Assembly: GCA_017533915.1 (NCBI GenBank)
Contig: JAFWHX010000005.1
Location: forward strand, 124,001 to 188,000
Length of the DNA: 64,000 nucleotides
Direction: 5' to 3'
Origin: Eubacterium sp.
Lineage (GTDB): Bacteria > Bacillota > Clostridia > Peptostreptococcales > Anaerovoracaceae
Shown one piece after another: positions 16,870 to 27,600 of this stretch. Positions within the stretch are counted from its first letter, which is position 1. Every line of letters starts with the position of its first letter. A model generated the notes under the pieces. It ran no database searches. It was not told the origin of the DNA and saw only the letters and a program-made list of their open reading frames with translations. The translations under genes and the position numbers were made by a program.

Positions 16870-17799
16870 ATGAGCGGGATGCTGAAATACATAATCAAAA
16901 GACTGATCATCGGTGTGCTTGTCGTTATCAGCGTATCTGTGGTGATCTTCGGGATCATGCAGATGATGCCGGGCAACCCGATCGACCTTATGGTGGGGCC
17001 GCGTGTCTCGCCGGAGCAGATCGCTGAGATGAAGGCCCGCTGGGGACTCGATAAGCCGATACCGGTGCAGTATCTCTACTGGCTGTGGAACGTGCTGCAC
17101 GGTGATTTCGGTGTGTCCATAACTACCAAGCAGCAGGTGTCTTTCCTCATCATGCAGCGGCTGCCGTTCACACTTATGCTGACCGGCGCGGCGATCCTTG
17201 TGGAATATGTCTGCGCGGTCCCGATGGGGCTTGCGGCCGCGGTCAAAAAAGACAAGCTCTTTGACAAAGCCATGACGATAGTAATGGTCGTCCTCTGGTC
17301 TATGCCGCCGTTCTGGCTGGGAATACTGTTCATGATCGCTTTTGCGATCAACATCCCGATCTTTCCTATCTCAGGATACAGCGGATTCATTTCGCTCGTG
17401 CTCCCGGCTCTGACGCTCGCGCTTCCGTCAATGGCGCAGACATACCGTCTCACCAGGAGCGAGGTGCTTGACGTGATGGATGAGAAATACGTTGAGACCG
17501 CATACGCAAAGGGGCTTGGAGAGAAGGACATACTTGTAAAGCACATCCTGAGGAATGCCCTTATCCCGATCACAGTGACGTTCTTCCTCAGCCTTCCATG
17601 GCTGATTGGCGGATCTGTCGTGGTCGAGAATGTATTCGCGTGGCCGGGTATGGGACAGCTCTTGTGGAAGTGCATAGCCAAGCAGGACTTTCCTGTTGTG
17701 CAGGGCATCGTGTTCATCATCGCGGTGCTGACAGTCATATGTAATCTTATCGGCGATATCGTTGCCGGAATGCTGGATCCAAGGATCCGGCTTGAATAA
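16870..17799 (+). CDS. Dipeptide/oligopeptide ABC transporter permease (DppB type)
   Basis: A 309-residue permease with six hydrophobic segments. The N-terminal YIIKRLIIGVLVVISVSVVIF and MPGNPIDLMVGPRVSPEQI are typical of DppB/OppB, with the long external loop before helix 2. The EAA loop is VETAYAKGLGEKDILVKHILRNAL, near residues 210-235. AAAGGAGG at 16853-16860 serves ATG 16870; the TTG three bases earlier is an alternative. The second permease follows after 12 bp. Confidence 0.93.
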   Translation: MSGMLKYIIKRLIIGVLVVISVSVVIFGIMQMMPGNPIDLMVGPRVSPEQIAEMKARWGLDKPIPVQYLYWLWNVLHGDFGVSITTKQQVSFLIMQRLPFTLMLTGAAILVEYVCAVPMGLAAAVKKDKLFDKAMTIVMVVLWSMPPFWLGILFMIAFAINIPIFPISGYSGFISLVLPALTLALPSMAQTYRLTRSEVLDVMDEKYVETAYAKGLGEKDILVKHILRNALIPITVTFFLSLPWLIGGSVVVENVFAWPGMGQLLWKCIAKQDFPVVQGIVFIIAVLTVICNLIGDIVAGMLDPRIRLE

Positions 17800-17811
17800 G
17801 GAGGACGCAGC

Positions 17812-18648
17812 ATGAAAAAGCTTAAAAAACTTTACGCGGTCCTCCGTAAGCCGCTTTTCTTCATTGGATTCATAATGCTCGCAGCTGTCGTGATCGCTGC
17901 CGTCTTTGCGGATCAGATCGCGCCGCACAGCTACAGCGCCATGGATCTCGGGGTCAAGCTCTCGGCGCCGAGTGAGATCTATCCTCTGGGTACTGACCAG
18001 TATGGGCGCTGTGTCTTCAGCCGGATAATCTACGGTTCCAGGATAGCGCTCAGAGTCGGCCTGATCGCCGTTGTGATCGAGACTCTTATCGGGGTCACGC
18101 TCGGTATCGTCGCCGGGTATTTCGGAAAGCGCCTCGACGACGTCATCATGTTCGTGACAGATATGGTCTGGTCGATCCCGCCGATCATCCTGGCGATGGC
18201 GATCGTACTGCTCATCGGTCCGTCAGCTGAGCACGTCGCGATAGCAATAGCGCTCGTCACATGGGCTCAGTTCACCAAGATAGTCCGCGCCAAGGTCCTA
18301 ACGATCAAAAACCTCTCGTATATAGAAGCGGCAAAGGTCTACGGCGAGAGCGACCTTCAGATAATACTGAGATATATATTGCCGAACCTGGTGTCTACGA
18401 TCGTTATACTTGCTTCACTCGCTCTTCCAGCCGCTATTCTTTCCACAACGGCGATGAGCTTCCTTTCCCTTGGCGCGCAGGAGCCGCTTCCTGACTGGGG
18501 AATGATCCTTTCGGGCGGCATACAGTACATAAAGAAGGCCGTATGGATATCGCTCTGGCCGGGCGTAGCGATCGTCTGGACGGTGCTGGGATTCAATCTC
18601 ACGGCAGAGGGCATCAAAGAGCTGCTCGATCCGAGAATGAAAGTCTAG
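17812..18648 (+). CDS. Dipeptide/oligopeptide ABC transporter permease (DppC type)
   Basis: A 278-residue second permease. It has the DppC-type N-terminal helix, then APHSYSAMDLGVKLSAPSE and the LGTDQYGRCVFSRIIYGSRIA motif near residue 60, a hallmark of this subunit. The EAA loop is YIEAAKVYGESDLQIILRYILPNL, near residue 165. It pairs with the preceding DppB-type protein in the membrane pore. A 76-bp gap to the ATPase gene includes a small AGCA/TGCT hairpin. Confidence 0.93.
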   Translation: MKKLKKLYAVLRKPLFFIGFIMLAAVVIAAVFADQIAPHSYSAMDLGVKLSAPSEIYPLGTDQYGRCVFSRIIYGSRIALRVGLIAVVIETLIGVTLGIVAGYFGKRLDDVIMFVTDMVWSIPPIILAMAIVLLIGPSAEHVAIAIALVTWAQFTKIVRAKVLTIKNLSYIEAAKVYGESDLQIILRYILPNLVSTIVILASLALPAAILSTTAMSFLSLGAQEPLPDWGMILSGGIQYIKKAVWISLWPGVAIVWTVLGFNLTAEGIKELLDPRMKV

Positions 18649-18724
18649 CGCATACAGATGAGATACAAAGCTGTATAGTCAGATCATCAGCAGCTGTTGC
18701 TGATACTTGATCAAGAGATAAGAA

Positions 18725-19804
18725 ATGGAAAAAGAATATAACGAAAAACCGAATAATCAGGCAGAAGCTGATAATGCACCTGAGAGCTCAGGAGACACCG
18801 TACTGGATGTAAAAGGTCTGTCCGTTTCGTTTGGCGGTAACGTACAGGCAGTGTCTGACGTCAGTTTCCAGCTGAAGCAGGGTGAATGCTTTGCTCTCGT
18901 AGGAGAGTCGGGCTGCGGCAAGTCGACGACTGCGCGCGCTGTCATGCGCCTTATCAGAGAGCCGGGGAAGATCACGGCCGGCGAGGTGGATTTCGGCGGC
19001 AGAGATATCATGAAGCTCAACAGCACAGAAATGGCCGGGATACGCGGGAAGAATATCGGGATGATATTCCAGAACCCGCTCGATTCTCTGAACCCGGTGT
19101 ACACATCAGGCGATCAGGTGGCTGAAGGGCTGATCGTAGATAAAGTTGAGAAGAAAAAGGCATGGGAGATCGCTGACGCCGTGTTCCATGACGTCAAGAT
19201 ACCAGATCCAGAGAAAAGGCTCAAGTCCTACCCGCATGAGATATCAGGCGGGATGCGGCAGCGCGTGATGATCGGAATGATGCTGTGCAGGAAGCCGAAG
19301 ATCCTGATCGCGGATGAGCCGACGACGGCGCTTGACGTCACTATACAGGCGAGCATAATCGAGCTCATGAACGAGCTGCGGTCTGAATACAACACTGCTG
19401 TGATGCTCATAACGCATGATTTCGGGATCGTAGCTGACATGGCTGACAGGGTCGCGGTCATGTATGCCGGAAAGATAGTCGAGATGGGAGGAGTGTTCGA
19501 TATATTTGACAGGCCTCTTCATCCATATACAAGGCTTCTGATGAAAGCACTCCCTACGATAACGAAGAAAGAAGGCCGCCTTGAGACGATCCCTGGAACA
19601 GTTCCTGACCTTTCAAAAGAGATAAAAGGCTGCAGATTTGCGGAAAGATGTCCATACGGCAAAGACATCTGCCGCGAGCATGCTCCGGAGATCAAAGACA
19701 TCGAGGAAGGACATTCCTGCGCATGCTGGCTGCTGGATGATGAGCACGAAGAAACCGTGAACAGCGCCGGCTCTGCCGGAAGACCGGAAGGAGGCGAGGC
19801 GTGA
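18725..19804 (+). CDS. Peptide ABC transporter ATP-binding protein (DppD type)
   Basis: A 359-residue ATPase with Walker A GESGCGKST (about 59), signature SGGMRQR (about 175) and Walker B ILIADEPTTALD (about 195). The C-terminal peptide-transporter extension has the Cys-containing GCRFAERCPYGKDIC stretch near residue 305. The ribosome site is weak (AAGAGAT), so translation may depend on the upstream genes. The stop overlaps the next ATG (TGATG). Confidence 0.93.
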   Translation: MEKEYNEKPNNQAEADNAPESSGDTVLDVKGLSVSFGGNVQAVSDVSFQLKQGECFALVGESGCGKSTTARAVMRLIREPGKITAGEVDFGGRDIMKLNSTEMAGIRGKNIGMIFQNPLDSLNPVYTSGDQVAEGLIVDKVEKKKAWEIADAVFHDVKIPDPEKRLKSYPHEISGGMRQRVMIGMMLCRKPKILIADEPTTALDVTIQASIIELMNELRSEYNTAVMLITHDFGIVADMADRVAVMYAGKIVEMGGVFDIFDRPLHPYTRLLMKALPTITKKEGRLETIPGTVPDLSKEIKGCRFAERCPYGKDICREHAPEIKDIEEGHSCACWLLDDEHEETVNSAGSAGRPEGGEA

Positions 19805-20805
19805 TGAGTGATACAGTGCTCAGGACTGAAGGCCTGAAGAAGTATTTCTATACCGACCGCAGCCTTTTCAGGAAGAAAGATTCATATGTGCCGGCTGTAG
19901 ACGATGTGAGCATAGAGATAAAAGAAGGTGAGACGCTTGGACTAGTGGGTGAGTCAGGATCAGGCAAGACCACTCTCGCCAAGCTCATCCTCGGCCTTCT
20001 CACTCCGACAGCCGGAAAGTTTGAGGTCGACGGAACTGTCGGAGCTGTGTTCCAGGATCCTGCGTCATCGCTCAATCCAAGGACTGTCGCATACAGGTCT
20101 CTTGAGCGTCCGCTCGAGCTCCACGGCGCGACGAAGGCAGAAGCAAAAGATATAATCATGGAGACATGCGAGAAAGTCAATCTGAGGCCGGAGCTTCTGG
20201 AAAGGTTTCCTCATGAGCTTTCAGGCGGGCAGCAGCAGCGTGTCTCGATAGCAAGAGCTATAATGCTGAAGCCGAAGCTTCTTGTGCTCGACGAACCGAC
20301 GTCGGCGCTCGACGTATCCGTGCAGGCACAGACTCTTAACGAGCTTCTGGATCTTCAGGACAGATTTGGACTTGCGTATCTTTTCATAACGCATAACATA
20401 GCAGTCGTACGGTATATGAGCGACAGGATCGCTGTTATGTATGGAGGAAAGATAATGGAGATCGGGGATACAGAGGAGATCTGCGAAGAGTATAAGCATC
20501 CGTACACGCTTTCTCTTCTTTCATCGGTGCCTCCTCTGCATCCGAAGGACAGGAACAGAAAAAAATTCCTTCTGACAGGAGATATACCAAGTCTGGACAG
20601 CGGCCAGAAAGGCTGCAGATTCGCATCCCGGTGCAGATTCGCAAAGGAATGCTGTTTCTCTGATATGCCGGAGATGCGTGATATCGGCATAGAGCTGCCA
20701 GAAATACAGGAAGCGGCAGATACGGTATCGGTAAAAGAGAACGAAGTATCCCGGGGATCAGGACACCAGGCTGCCTGCTTCTTCGCTGGAGAGCTCGAGT
20801 TTTGA
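19804..20805 (+). CDS. Peptide ABC transporter ATP-binding protein (DppF type)
   Basis: A 333-residue partner ATPase with Walker A GESGSGKTT (about 49), signature LSGGQQQRVSIARAI (about 139) and Walker B LLVLDEPTSALD (about 160). It also ends in the Cys-rich GCRFASRCRFAKECC extension. I chose ATG 19804 over GTG 19801 because it forms the usual TGATG coupling with the DppD-type stop. A D-aminoacylase gene follows 25 bp later in the same operon. Confidence 0.93.
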   Translation: MSDTVLRTEGLKKYFYTDRSLFRKKDSYVPAVDDVSIEIKEGETLGLVGESGSGKTTLAKLILGLLTPTAGKFEVDGTVGAVFQDPASSLNPRTVAYRSLERPLELHGATKAEAKDIIMETCEKVNLRPELLERFPHELSGGQQQRVSIARAIMLKPKLLVLDEPTSALDVSVQAQTLNELLDLQDRFGLAYLFITHNIAVVRYMSDRIAVMYGGKIMEIGDTEEICEEYKHPYTLSLLSSVPPLHPKDRNRKKFLLTGDIPSLDSGQKGCRFASRCRFAKECCFSDMPEMRDIGIELPEIQEAADTVSVKENEVSRGSGHQAACFFAGELEF

Positions 20806-20830
20806 TAGATGATGTTTCAGGAGGTATAGT

Positions 20831-22222
20831 ATGTACGACCTAATTATCAAGAATGGAAAGTATCCTGACTTCGACAAAGGTGAGTTCGTCAAGGCAGATA
20901 TCGCGGTAAAAGACGGAAAGATCGCAGATGTATTCCCTGACGGCGATGCTTCAGCGGAGGACAGGTCAGCAGAAAAGACTGTCGACGCAGACGGCCGTAT
21001 CGTATCGCCAGGCTTTATCGACATGCACATGCATGAAGAGCAGTTCCAGGGAGATAACAGAGAATATGACATATCAGCACTGCTTGCGAAGCAGGGAGTA
21101 ACGACAGGTATCGCCGGGAACTGTGGTATCAGCTGGCGTCCGACATCGGAGTTCAGAAAGATAACGGAAGACAAGGGAGGATGCTATATCAATTATGCTT
21201 TGCTGAGCGGGTACAACTCACTGAGAGAGGCAGAAGGCCTTGGCTGGTACGATCCATGTCCTGAGGATATCAGAAAGAAAGTCGTCGCGAAGATAAAGGA
21301 TGATCTTGACGCAGGGGCGTGGGGATTCTCATTCGGGCTGGAATACGGACCGGGGATCGCGACGGAGGAGATGACGAAAGCTGCTCTCGAGTTAAAAGAA
21401 TATGACCCGTTCATTTCGATCCATTTCCGTGCAGACTGCGAAGAGTGCATGAACTCGCTGAAGGAGATGGCGGACCTCTCTCGTGATACAGGATGCAGAG
21501 TTGAGATCAGCCATATCGGGAGCCTTGCTGCTACAGCCGGAAATATGAAGCAGTCGCTGGACTATGTGAGAAAAGAGATCGCGGAGAACCCCAGGTTAGG
21601 TTTTGACGTCTATCCTTATAACGCTTTCTGCACGATCGTTCAGTCTGCCGCATTCGATATGGATTGGCGGTCAAAATGGAAAGTGGACTATGACATCATC
21701 ATGCTTCTGCAGGAACCTTACAGAGGTCAGCGCTGCGACGAGGCATTGTATAAAAAGATCCGTGAGGAATTTGAGGATACGTACTGCGTAGCTTTTGCCA
21801 TGAGTGAAGATGAAGTGAAGATGGCGCTTGCCGAGCCGTGCGGATTATATGGATCGGACGGCGACGTAGCCCCTGGGAATGACATCCATCCGAGAGCGGC
21901 GGGGTGCTTCCCGAGGATCCTTGGGAAATATGTCCGCGACGAGAAGCTGCTCCCCCTGATAGATGCGCTTGACAAGATGACAAGGAGCGCCGCGGCGAGG
22001 GTCGGACTCACAGGCAAGGGAGAGATCAAAGCGGGAATGGACGCAGACTTTGTGATCTTTGATCCGGATACCATCATAGACGGTGCGGAATATACAGATA
22101 CATCAAAGCCTAATAAAGGGATAGACTATGTAATTATCGCCGGTGAGCCAGTAGTGGATCACAACGAATTGACAGGAGCCCTTACAGGACAGGTCCTTGA
22201 CAGAAAAGACTATCAGCAGTGA
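20831..22222 (+). CDS. N-acyl-D-amino-acid deacylase-like amidohydrolase
   Basis: A 463-residue metal-dependent amidohydrolase. The N-terminal small beta domain (MYDLIIKNGKYPDFDKGEF) is followed by SPGFIDMHMHEE (about 57-69), whose HMH binds metal. Further family segments are GITAGNCG-like TGIAGNCGISWRP (about 94), SIHFRADCEE (about 196) and EISHIG (about 225). The C-terminal part has the typical GEIKAGMDADFVIFDP. The best family fit is D-aminoacylase. It releases D-amino acids from N-acyl forms; this matches a peptide importer and a D-peptidase-like enzyme in one operon. CAGGAGG precedes ATG, and a terminator closes the operon. Confidence 0.85.
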   Translation: MYDLIIKNGKYPDFDKGEFVKADIAVKDGKIADVFPDGDASAEDRSAEKTVDADGRIVSPGFIDMHMHEEQFQGDNREYDISALLAKQGVTTGIAGNCGISWRPTSEFRKITEDKGGCYINYALLSGYNSLREAEGLGWYDPCPEDIRKKVVAKIKDDLDAGAWGFSFGLEYGPGIATEEMTKAALELKEYDPFISIHFRADCEECMNSLKEMADLSRDTGCRVEISHIGSLAATAGNMKQSLDYVRKEIAENPRLGFDVYPYNAFCTIVQSAAFDMDWRSKWKVDYDIIMLLQEPYRGQRCDEALYKKIREEFEDTYCVAFAMSEDEVKMALAEPCGLYGSDGDVAPGNDIHPRAAGCFPRILGKYVRDEKLLPLIDALDKMTRSAAARVGLTGKGEIKAGMDADFVIFDPDTIIDGAEYTDTSKPNKGIDYVIIAGEPVVDHNELTGALTGQVLDRKDYQQ

Positions 22223-22251
22223 CAGTAGGCATATCTGACAGTAATATCATA

Positions 22252-22286
22252 GACAGGTCAGCACGATGTGCTGGTCTGTTTTTTTA
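22252..22286 (+). terminator. Rho-independent terminator after the D-aminoacylase operon
   Basis: ACAGGTCAGCAC pairs with GTGCTGGTCTGT, with a G:T wobble pair and a 3-nt loop, followed by seven T. Confidence 0.9.
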
Positions 22287-22351
22287 TAAATTGTATGATT
22301 TTCTTTTTGCTGTAAGTTTGCCTATTTTATATGTATCGTACTGGCCAAACA

Positions 22352-22360
22352 TGCTATAAT
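22352..22360 (+). promoter_or_regulatory. Extended -10 promoter before the HD-GYP gene
   Basis: TGCTATAAT (TGnTATAAT) lies about 100 bp before the chosen start. No good -35 is present 17 bp upstream, as is usual for extended -10 promoters. Confidence 0.55.
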
Positions 22361-22463
22361 AATTATGTATAATCTTATGCTCAGATCAGCTGCGGCGGCA
22401 GTGCTTCAAATATTAAATGAAAAATGCATCGCAGGCAGCTGTATAACACGGAGGGACTTAACG

Positions 22464-24602
22464 GTGAAAGAGCACTTCCGGATAAAAAACAAAGGATATC
22501 TGTACCGCTTTCTGCTGGTATTAGGCAGCATTGCTGTAAATGTCGGTGCTGCTTTTGTGGTAAGCAGATTAGGGCTGCCACTTTATCTCGATACAATCGG
22601 GACGATATTCGCAGCTGCTCTCGGAGGGATGCTCCCCGGTGTTGCTACAGCGGTAGCTTCGAATGTCATCTGCAGTGTTTTCAGCGAGAATGCAATGTAC
22701 TATTCGATCATAAATGTCTTTATAGCACTTCTCGCGGCATGGTTCTCCCAGCAGAACAGAGCAGGAAAGAAAAAGAATCTGTTTATACTCATATGTCTGT
22801 TCGCTATCGTCAGCGGAGGCATGGGAGCGATAATACAGTGGCTGCTTCTCGGTGAGATGCAGTTTGCTGACGTGGAAGAGCTTTCCAAGGTGGTCTCGGG
22901 CGCAGAGACAGGATCCAGATTCCTGCTTGGCGCGATCGTTGTAAACATCGGCCTTAACCTGGTGGATAAGGCTATATCTACGGGGCTGGCTGTCTTCGCG
23001 CAGCGTCTGGTTCCAGAGAGGATCCGTGAATCAATTGTGTCGAGCTACTGGCAGCAGAAGCCTCTTTCCAGTGAGGAGATCGCGATAGCGGGAGCAAGAA
23101 AAGGCAGGAACTCGATGCTCTATAGAGTGACCGTCATTATTTCACTTGTCATGGCTTCTGTCGTTGCTGTAATGTCCTGGGTAAGCATCGGTGTATATTT
23201 TGACAACGTGAAGACCGAATACGCAAGAAATGCTGAGAACAGCGCAAGGCTCGTCTCTGAGATCGTTGACGCCGATTCCCTGGACCTGTATATAAAGAAA
23301 GGTGAGCAGGCGGAGGGATACAAGGAGACTGAATCGCAGCTGTACAGCATCCGCAACGCTTCCAACGGTGTCAAATATCTTTATATAGTCAAGATGGATC
23401 CTCGTGGGTGCATATTCATATTCGACCTCGACTACAAAGACGAGCCGGGCTATGAACCTGGGGAAGTCGTGCCGTTTGAAGATGCGTTCGAGCCATATGA
23501 AGCTACGCTCCTGTCAGGTGGTGAGATCGAGCCGATAGTATCGAACGATACATGGGGATGGGTACTTACTTCATATCATCCTATCAAAAACTCCCTGGGC
23601 GAGACAGTCGCCTATGCCGGGGCAGACGTTTCTATGACTTATCTTTCAGGATACGCCAGAGATTTCCTTTTAAAGGCTCTTCTGATATTCTCCGGATTCT
23701 TCGCGCTGATTCTTGTGATCGGGTTTACGCTTTCAAGATACTTCCTGATCTACCCGATTAGCAGCATGACGTCGCGCGCTAAGGACTTCAATAAAAGCGG
23801 CGGCGACCAGGATGCCATCGAGGCAAGTGTAGCGAAGACAAAAGATCTGGACATTCATACCGGCGATGAGGTTGAGGAGCTCTTCACGTCTGTCTGCAAG
23901 ATGGAAGAGGACATGGCCGAGCAGCTGAGAGACGTCAGACATTATGCTGACGCTACAGCAAAGATGCAGACAGGTCTTATCATCACGATGGCGGATATGG
24001 TAGAAAGTCGTGACTCGGATACAGGCGCACACGTACAGAAGACAGCTGAGTATGTAAGGATAATACTCGAAGGGCTGATGCGTAAGGGATACTATACCGA
24101 TAAGCTCACGCAGAAATACATTTCTGATGCGGTGATGTCTGCTCCTCTGCATGACGTCGGAAAGATCAACATCCCGGATGCCGTGCTGAACAAGCCGGGA
24201 AAGCTTACGGATGAAGAGTTTGAGATCATGAAGACTCATACGACTGCCGGAAAGATAATAATGGAAAAAGCCATAGAGACAGTACACGGTGAGAGTTATC
24301 TGAAAGAAGCAAGGAACATGGCCGCATACCATCATGAGAGATGGGACGGCAAGGGATATCCTGAAAAGCTCTCAGGCGAGGTGATACCGCTTTCGGCAAG
24401 AGTCATGGCAGTGGCAGACGTATTCGACGCGCTCACATCTGCCAGAATATACAAGCCGCCTTTCAAGATGGACAAAGCTCTTGCTATCATACAGGAAGGC
24501 GCCGGCACGCAGTTCGATCCGAAGTGCGTTGAAGTGTTCATGGATTCGCTCCCTGAAGTAAAGCGCGTGCTCAGGAAGTTTGGACAGGGTGATGTGATCT
24601 GA
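22464..24602 (+). CDS. Membrane HD-GYP c-di-GMP phosphodiesterase
   Basis: A 712-residue sensor enzyme. Residues 1-180 hold several hydrophobic helices, possibly a substrate-binding membrane domain. A helix near 220 then opens an extracellular Cache-like sensor (about 245-405), followed by another helix and a HAMP-like linker. The C-terminal HD-GYP domain (about 505-705) contains HDVGKINIPD, HTTAGK, the HHERWDGKGYP motif and ADVFDALTS, so the catalytic residues look complete. It should degrade c-di-GMP in response to an outside signal. GTG 22464 is preferred because GGAGGG lies 8 bp upstream; ATG 22365 lacks one. The sensor kinase gene starts 19 bp downstream. Confidence 0.9.
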   Translation: MKEHFRIKNKGYLYRFLLVLGSIAVNVGAAFVVSRLGLPLYLDTIGTIFAAALGGMLPGVATAVASNVICSVFSENAMYYSIINVFIALLAAWFSQQNRAGKKKNLFILICLFAIVSGGMGAIIQWLLLGEMQFADVEELSKVVSGAETGSRFLLGAIVVNIGLNLVDKAISTGLAVFAQRLVPERIRESIVSSYWQQKPLSSEEIAIAGARKGRNSMLYRVTVIISLVMASVVAVMSWVSIGVYFDNVKTEYARNAENSARLVSEIVDADSLDLYIKKGEQAEGYKETESQLYSIRNASNGVKYLYIVKMDPRGCIFIFDLDYKDEPGYEPGEVVPFEDAFEPYEATLLSGGEIEPIVSNDTWGWVLTSYHPIKNSLGETVAYAGADVSMTYLSGYARDFLLKALLIFSGFFALILVIGFTLSRYFLIYPISSMTSRAKDFNKSGGDQDAIEASVAKTKDLDIHTGDEVEELFTSVCKMEEDMAEQLRDVRHYADATAKMQTGLIITMADMVESRDSDTGAHVQKTAEYVRIILEGLMRKGYYTDKLTQKYISDAVMSAPLHDVGKINIPDAVLNKPGKLTDEEFEIMKTHTTAGKIIMEKAIETVHGESYLKEARNMAAYHHERWDGKGYPEKLSGEVIPLSARVMAVADVFDALTSARIYKPPFKMDKALAIIQEGAGTQFDPKCVEVFMDSLPEVKRVLRKFGQGDVI

Positions 24603-24621
24603 AGGAGGCAGTCTTTCAGCT

Positions 24622-27600
24622 ATGATAGATAAAAGAACAAAAAAAGCCGCTGCGATGCTGATGCTGCTCATCTTTGCGAGCATGCTCTTTATGTGGCAGC
24701 CTGTATCAGCAGAGCAGAGAAGGACGAACTCAGAAAACAAGCTCGGCGGCGGATACGCTGCTACAGGTCAGCTTCCGGGAATCGGTTATACGGCAACGCT
24801 CTATAATGCCTCGAACGGTCTTCCTACATCAGACGCGAACTATGTCATGTGTGCAGATGACGGATTCATCTGGATAGGCGGGTACAGTGGCATAATCAGA
24901 TATGACGGCAAGGTCTTCACTCGTCTTGATACTTCAGACGGCCTCACGAGCGGCCGTACGGTATTTGAGGACAGCAAAGGAAGGATCTGGGTCGGTACTA
25001 ACGATAACGGCGTGGTTTTGATCGAGGATGGAAAGAGAACGCACCTCACATACAAGGAGGGACTGCCGTCATCTTCGATAAGGAGCTTTGCTGAAGACAG
25101 CACCGGCATTATTTATATCGGCTCAGCTTCAGGACTGGCATATGTAGATACAGGAATGAAGATCCATGAAGTAGAGGACGAGCGGATCATGGGCAACCGT
25201 ATCGTCAGGATGAAAGCTGACGTAACAGGCAATGTGTACGGCCTTACCAGAAACGGCGAGCTGTTCTCTATGGAAGATGGCAAGATCAAGAAGCTGTATA
25301 CAGGGGAGAAGCTCGGTACAGGGACGATCACCGCAATGGTAACAGACCCGGAAAAGCCGGGCATACTGTATATCGGAACAGACACCGGGATGGTATACCG
25401 CGGAAAATTAGGAAGGAAAGCTAAAGATCTCAAGAAGATGAAAACAGCCGGGATCGACAGCGTGGGATGGCTTTGTTATACATGCGGAAGATTATGGGTA
25501 TCATCGATCTCATCGATAGGATACTTTGATCTCTCCGGAAAGTTCTCGCTGGTGAAGGATATACCTGTGGACAGCGGGATCGAGATGATAACGAACGATT
25601 ATCAGGGCAATATATGGCTGGCTTCCTCAGCGCAGGGCGTGATGAAGCTCGTCGCGAATAACTTTACAGATCTGACTGGCGAGGCAGGTCTTGACACAGG
25701 AGTAGTCAACGCTACTTGTCTGTACAAGGACAGCCTGTACATCGGGACTGACGACAGGCTCATCGCCATGAAGGGGAGTACAGAAGCAGTAGAAAACGAG
25801 CTTACGGATTATATCGGAGATTCGAGAGTGCGATCGATCACCACAGATAAGGTCGGTAATCTTCTTGTCTGCACTTATACTCATGATCTTGGGCTCGTAC
25901 GATGGACCAAAAAAGGTGAGATAAGATCATTTACTATGGCTGACGGACTTCCTAGCAATGAAACGCGATGCGCGGCGACAGCTGCAGACGGATCGGTCCT
26001 TGTAGGGACTAACGCCGGGCTTGCTTTCATCAAAGACGACAAGGTGGTGAGGAGTCCTGCGAATGATCCTTCGCTTCCTGGAACTGTAGTGCTTACCGTC
26101 TGTGCAGGCGATAATGGTGATATATTGACAGGTACGGACGGCGACGGCATATATGTGATAAATGACGGAGAGATCAGACATATTGGCCGCGATGAAGGCC
26201 TGACGAGCGATGTGATCATGAGGATCAAGTGGGACAGGACAAACAGCACCTACTGGATCATAACATCTAACTCGATACAGTACATGAGAGACGGCGTGAT
26301 CAGTACAGTAACGTCATTCCCGTACAATAACAACTATGATATGTTCTTCAACGGCATGTTCGACATGTGGATCCTGTCATCTTACGGGGTATTCCTTGTA
26401 AAGACAAAAGATATGCTGGCAGACAGAGTGAAAGATTTCCAGCTGTATACTCTTGCGAACGGTCTCACTGCTGTTCCTACAAGTAATTCGTGCAGTGCGC
26501 TGAGCAGCACAGGCAATCTGTACATAGCAGGAAGAAGCGGTGTCTCGCTAATAAATCTCAATACTATATCGTCTGAGACGGTGCGTATCAAACTGGGTAT
26601 AAGGACAGTCACCCTGGGAGAAAAAGAGATCTATCCTGATGATGACGGCGTGTATACCATCCCTGCAAATAATCAGCGTATCAGGATAAGCCCGGCGATA
26701 CTGGACTATACACTTTCCAATCCTATGGTCCATGTGTATCTGGAGGGAAGCGGAGACGATGGTATAACGTCATATTTCAGTGATCTTTCAGATCTTGAAT
26801 TCACCGGCCTGAGCTACGGAAACCATACGCTTCATATACAGATCCTGGACAATACAGGCGCGCACGTACTTCAGGATGAGACATTCATCATAGACAAGCA
26901 GCCGAAGATCATGGAAATGCCGGCAGTAAGGATCCTTCTGATCGCTCTGGTGGCGCTGATTGCGGGATTGATAGTATGGCGGATCATGAAGAAGACGGTG
27001 ATCAGGAGACAGTATCTGGAGCTTCAGGAGGCCAAGAAAGAAGCGGAGAACGCGAACAAGGCAAAAGAGGTCTTCCTGGCTAACATGTCGCATGAGATCT
27101 GCACGCCTATATATACGATAATGGGCATGAATGAGCTTATCCTCAGGGAAGATGCCAGAGATGTGCCTAAGCCGTATCTCAAGACTATAACTAATTTTGC
27201 CTCCGACATAAAGAATGCGTCAGGATCTCTGCTCGGACTTGTTAATGAGATATTAGACTTGACGAGTATCAAGTCCGGAAACATGACGCTTGACGAGCAG
27301 GATTACGACACAGCCGAATCACTGAGGACTATAGTTTCGATGATCAAAGTCAGGATAATGGAAAAAGACCTGACTTATACTCTCGACATAGACAAGAACA
27401 TTCCGAGAAAACTGTATGGCGACGCGGAGAAGATCAGACAGATCCTGCTGAATCTCCTTTCAAACGCCGTAAAATATACAGACGAAGGCGGGATCACTCT
27501 GGCGGTATCTGTTCAGGAGAAAACAGACGATAAGTGCACGCTGAGATTCTCCGTAAAGGATACAGGAATAGGGATCAGGAAAGAAAATCTGGATAAGATC

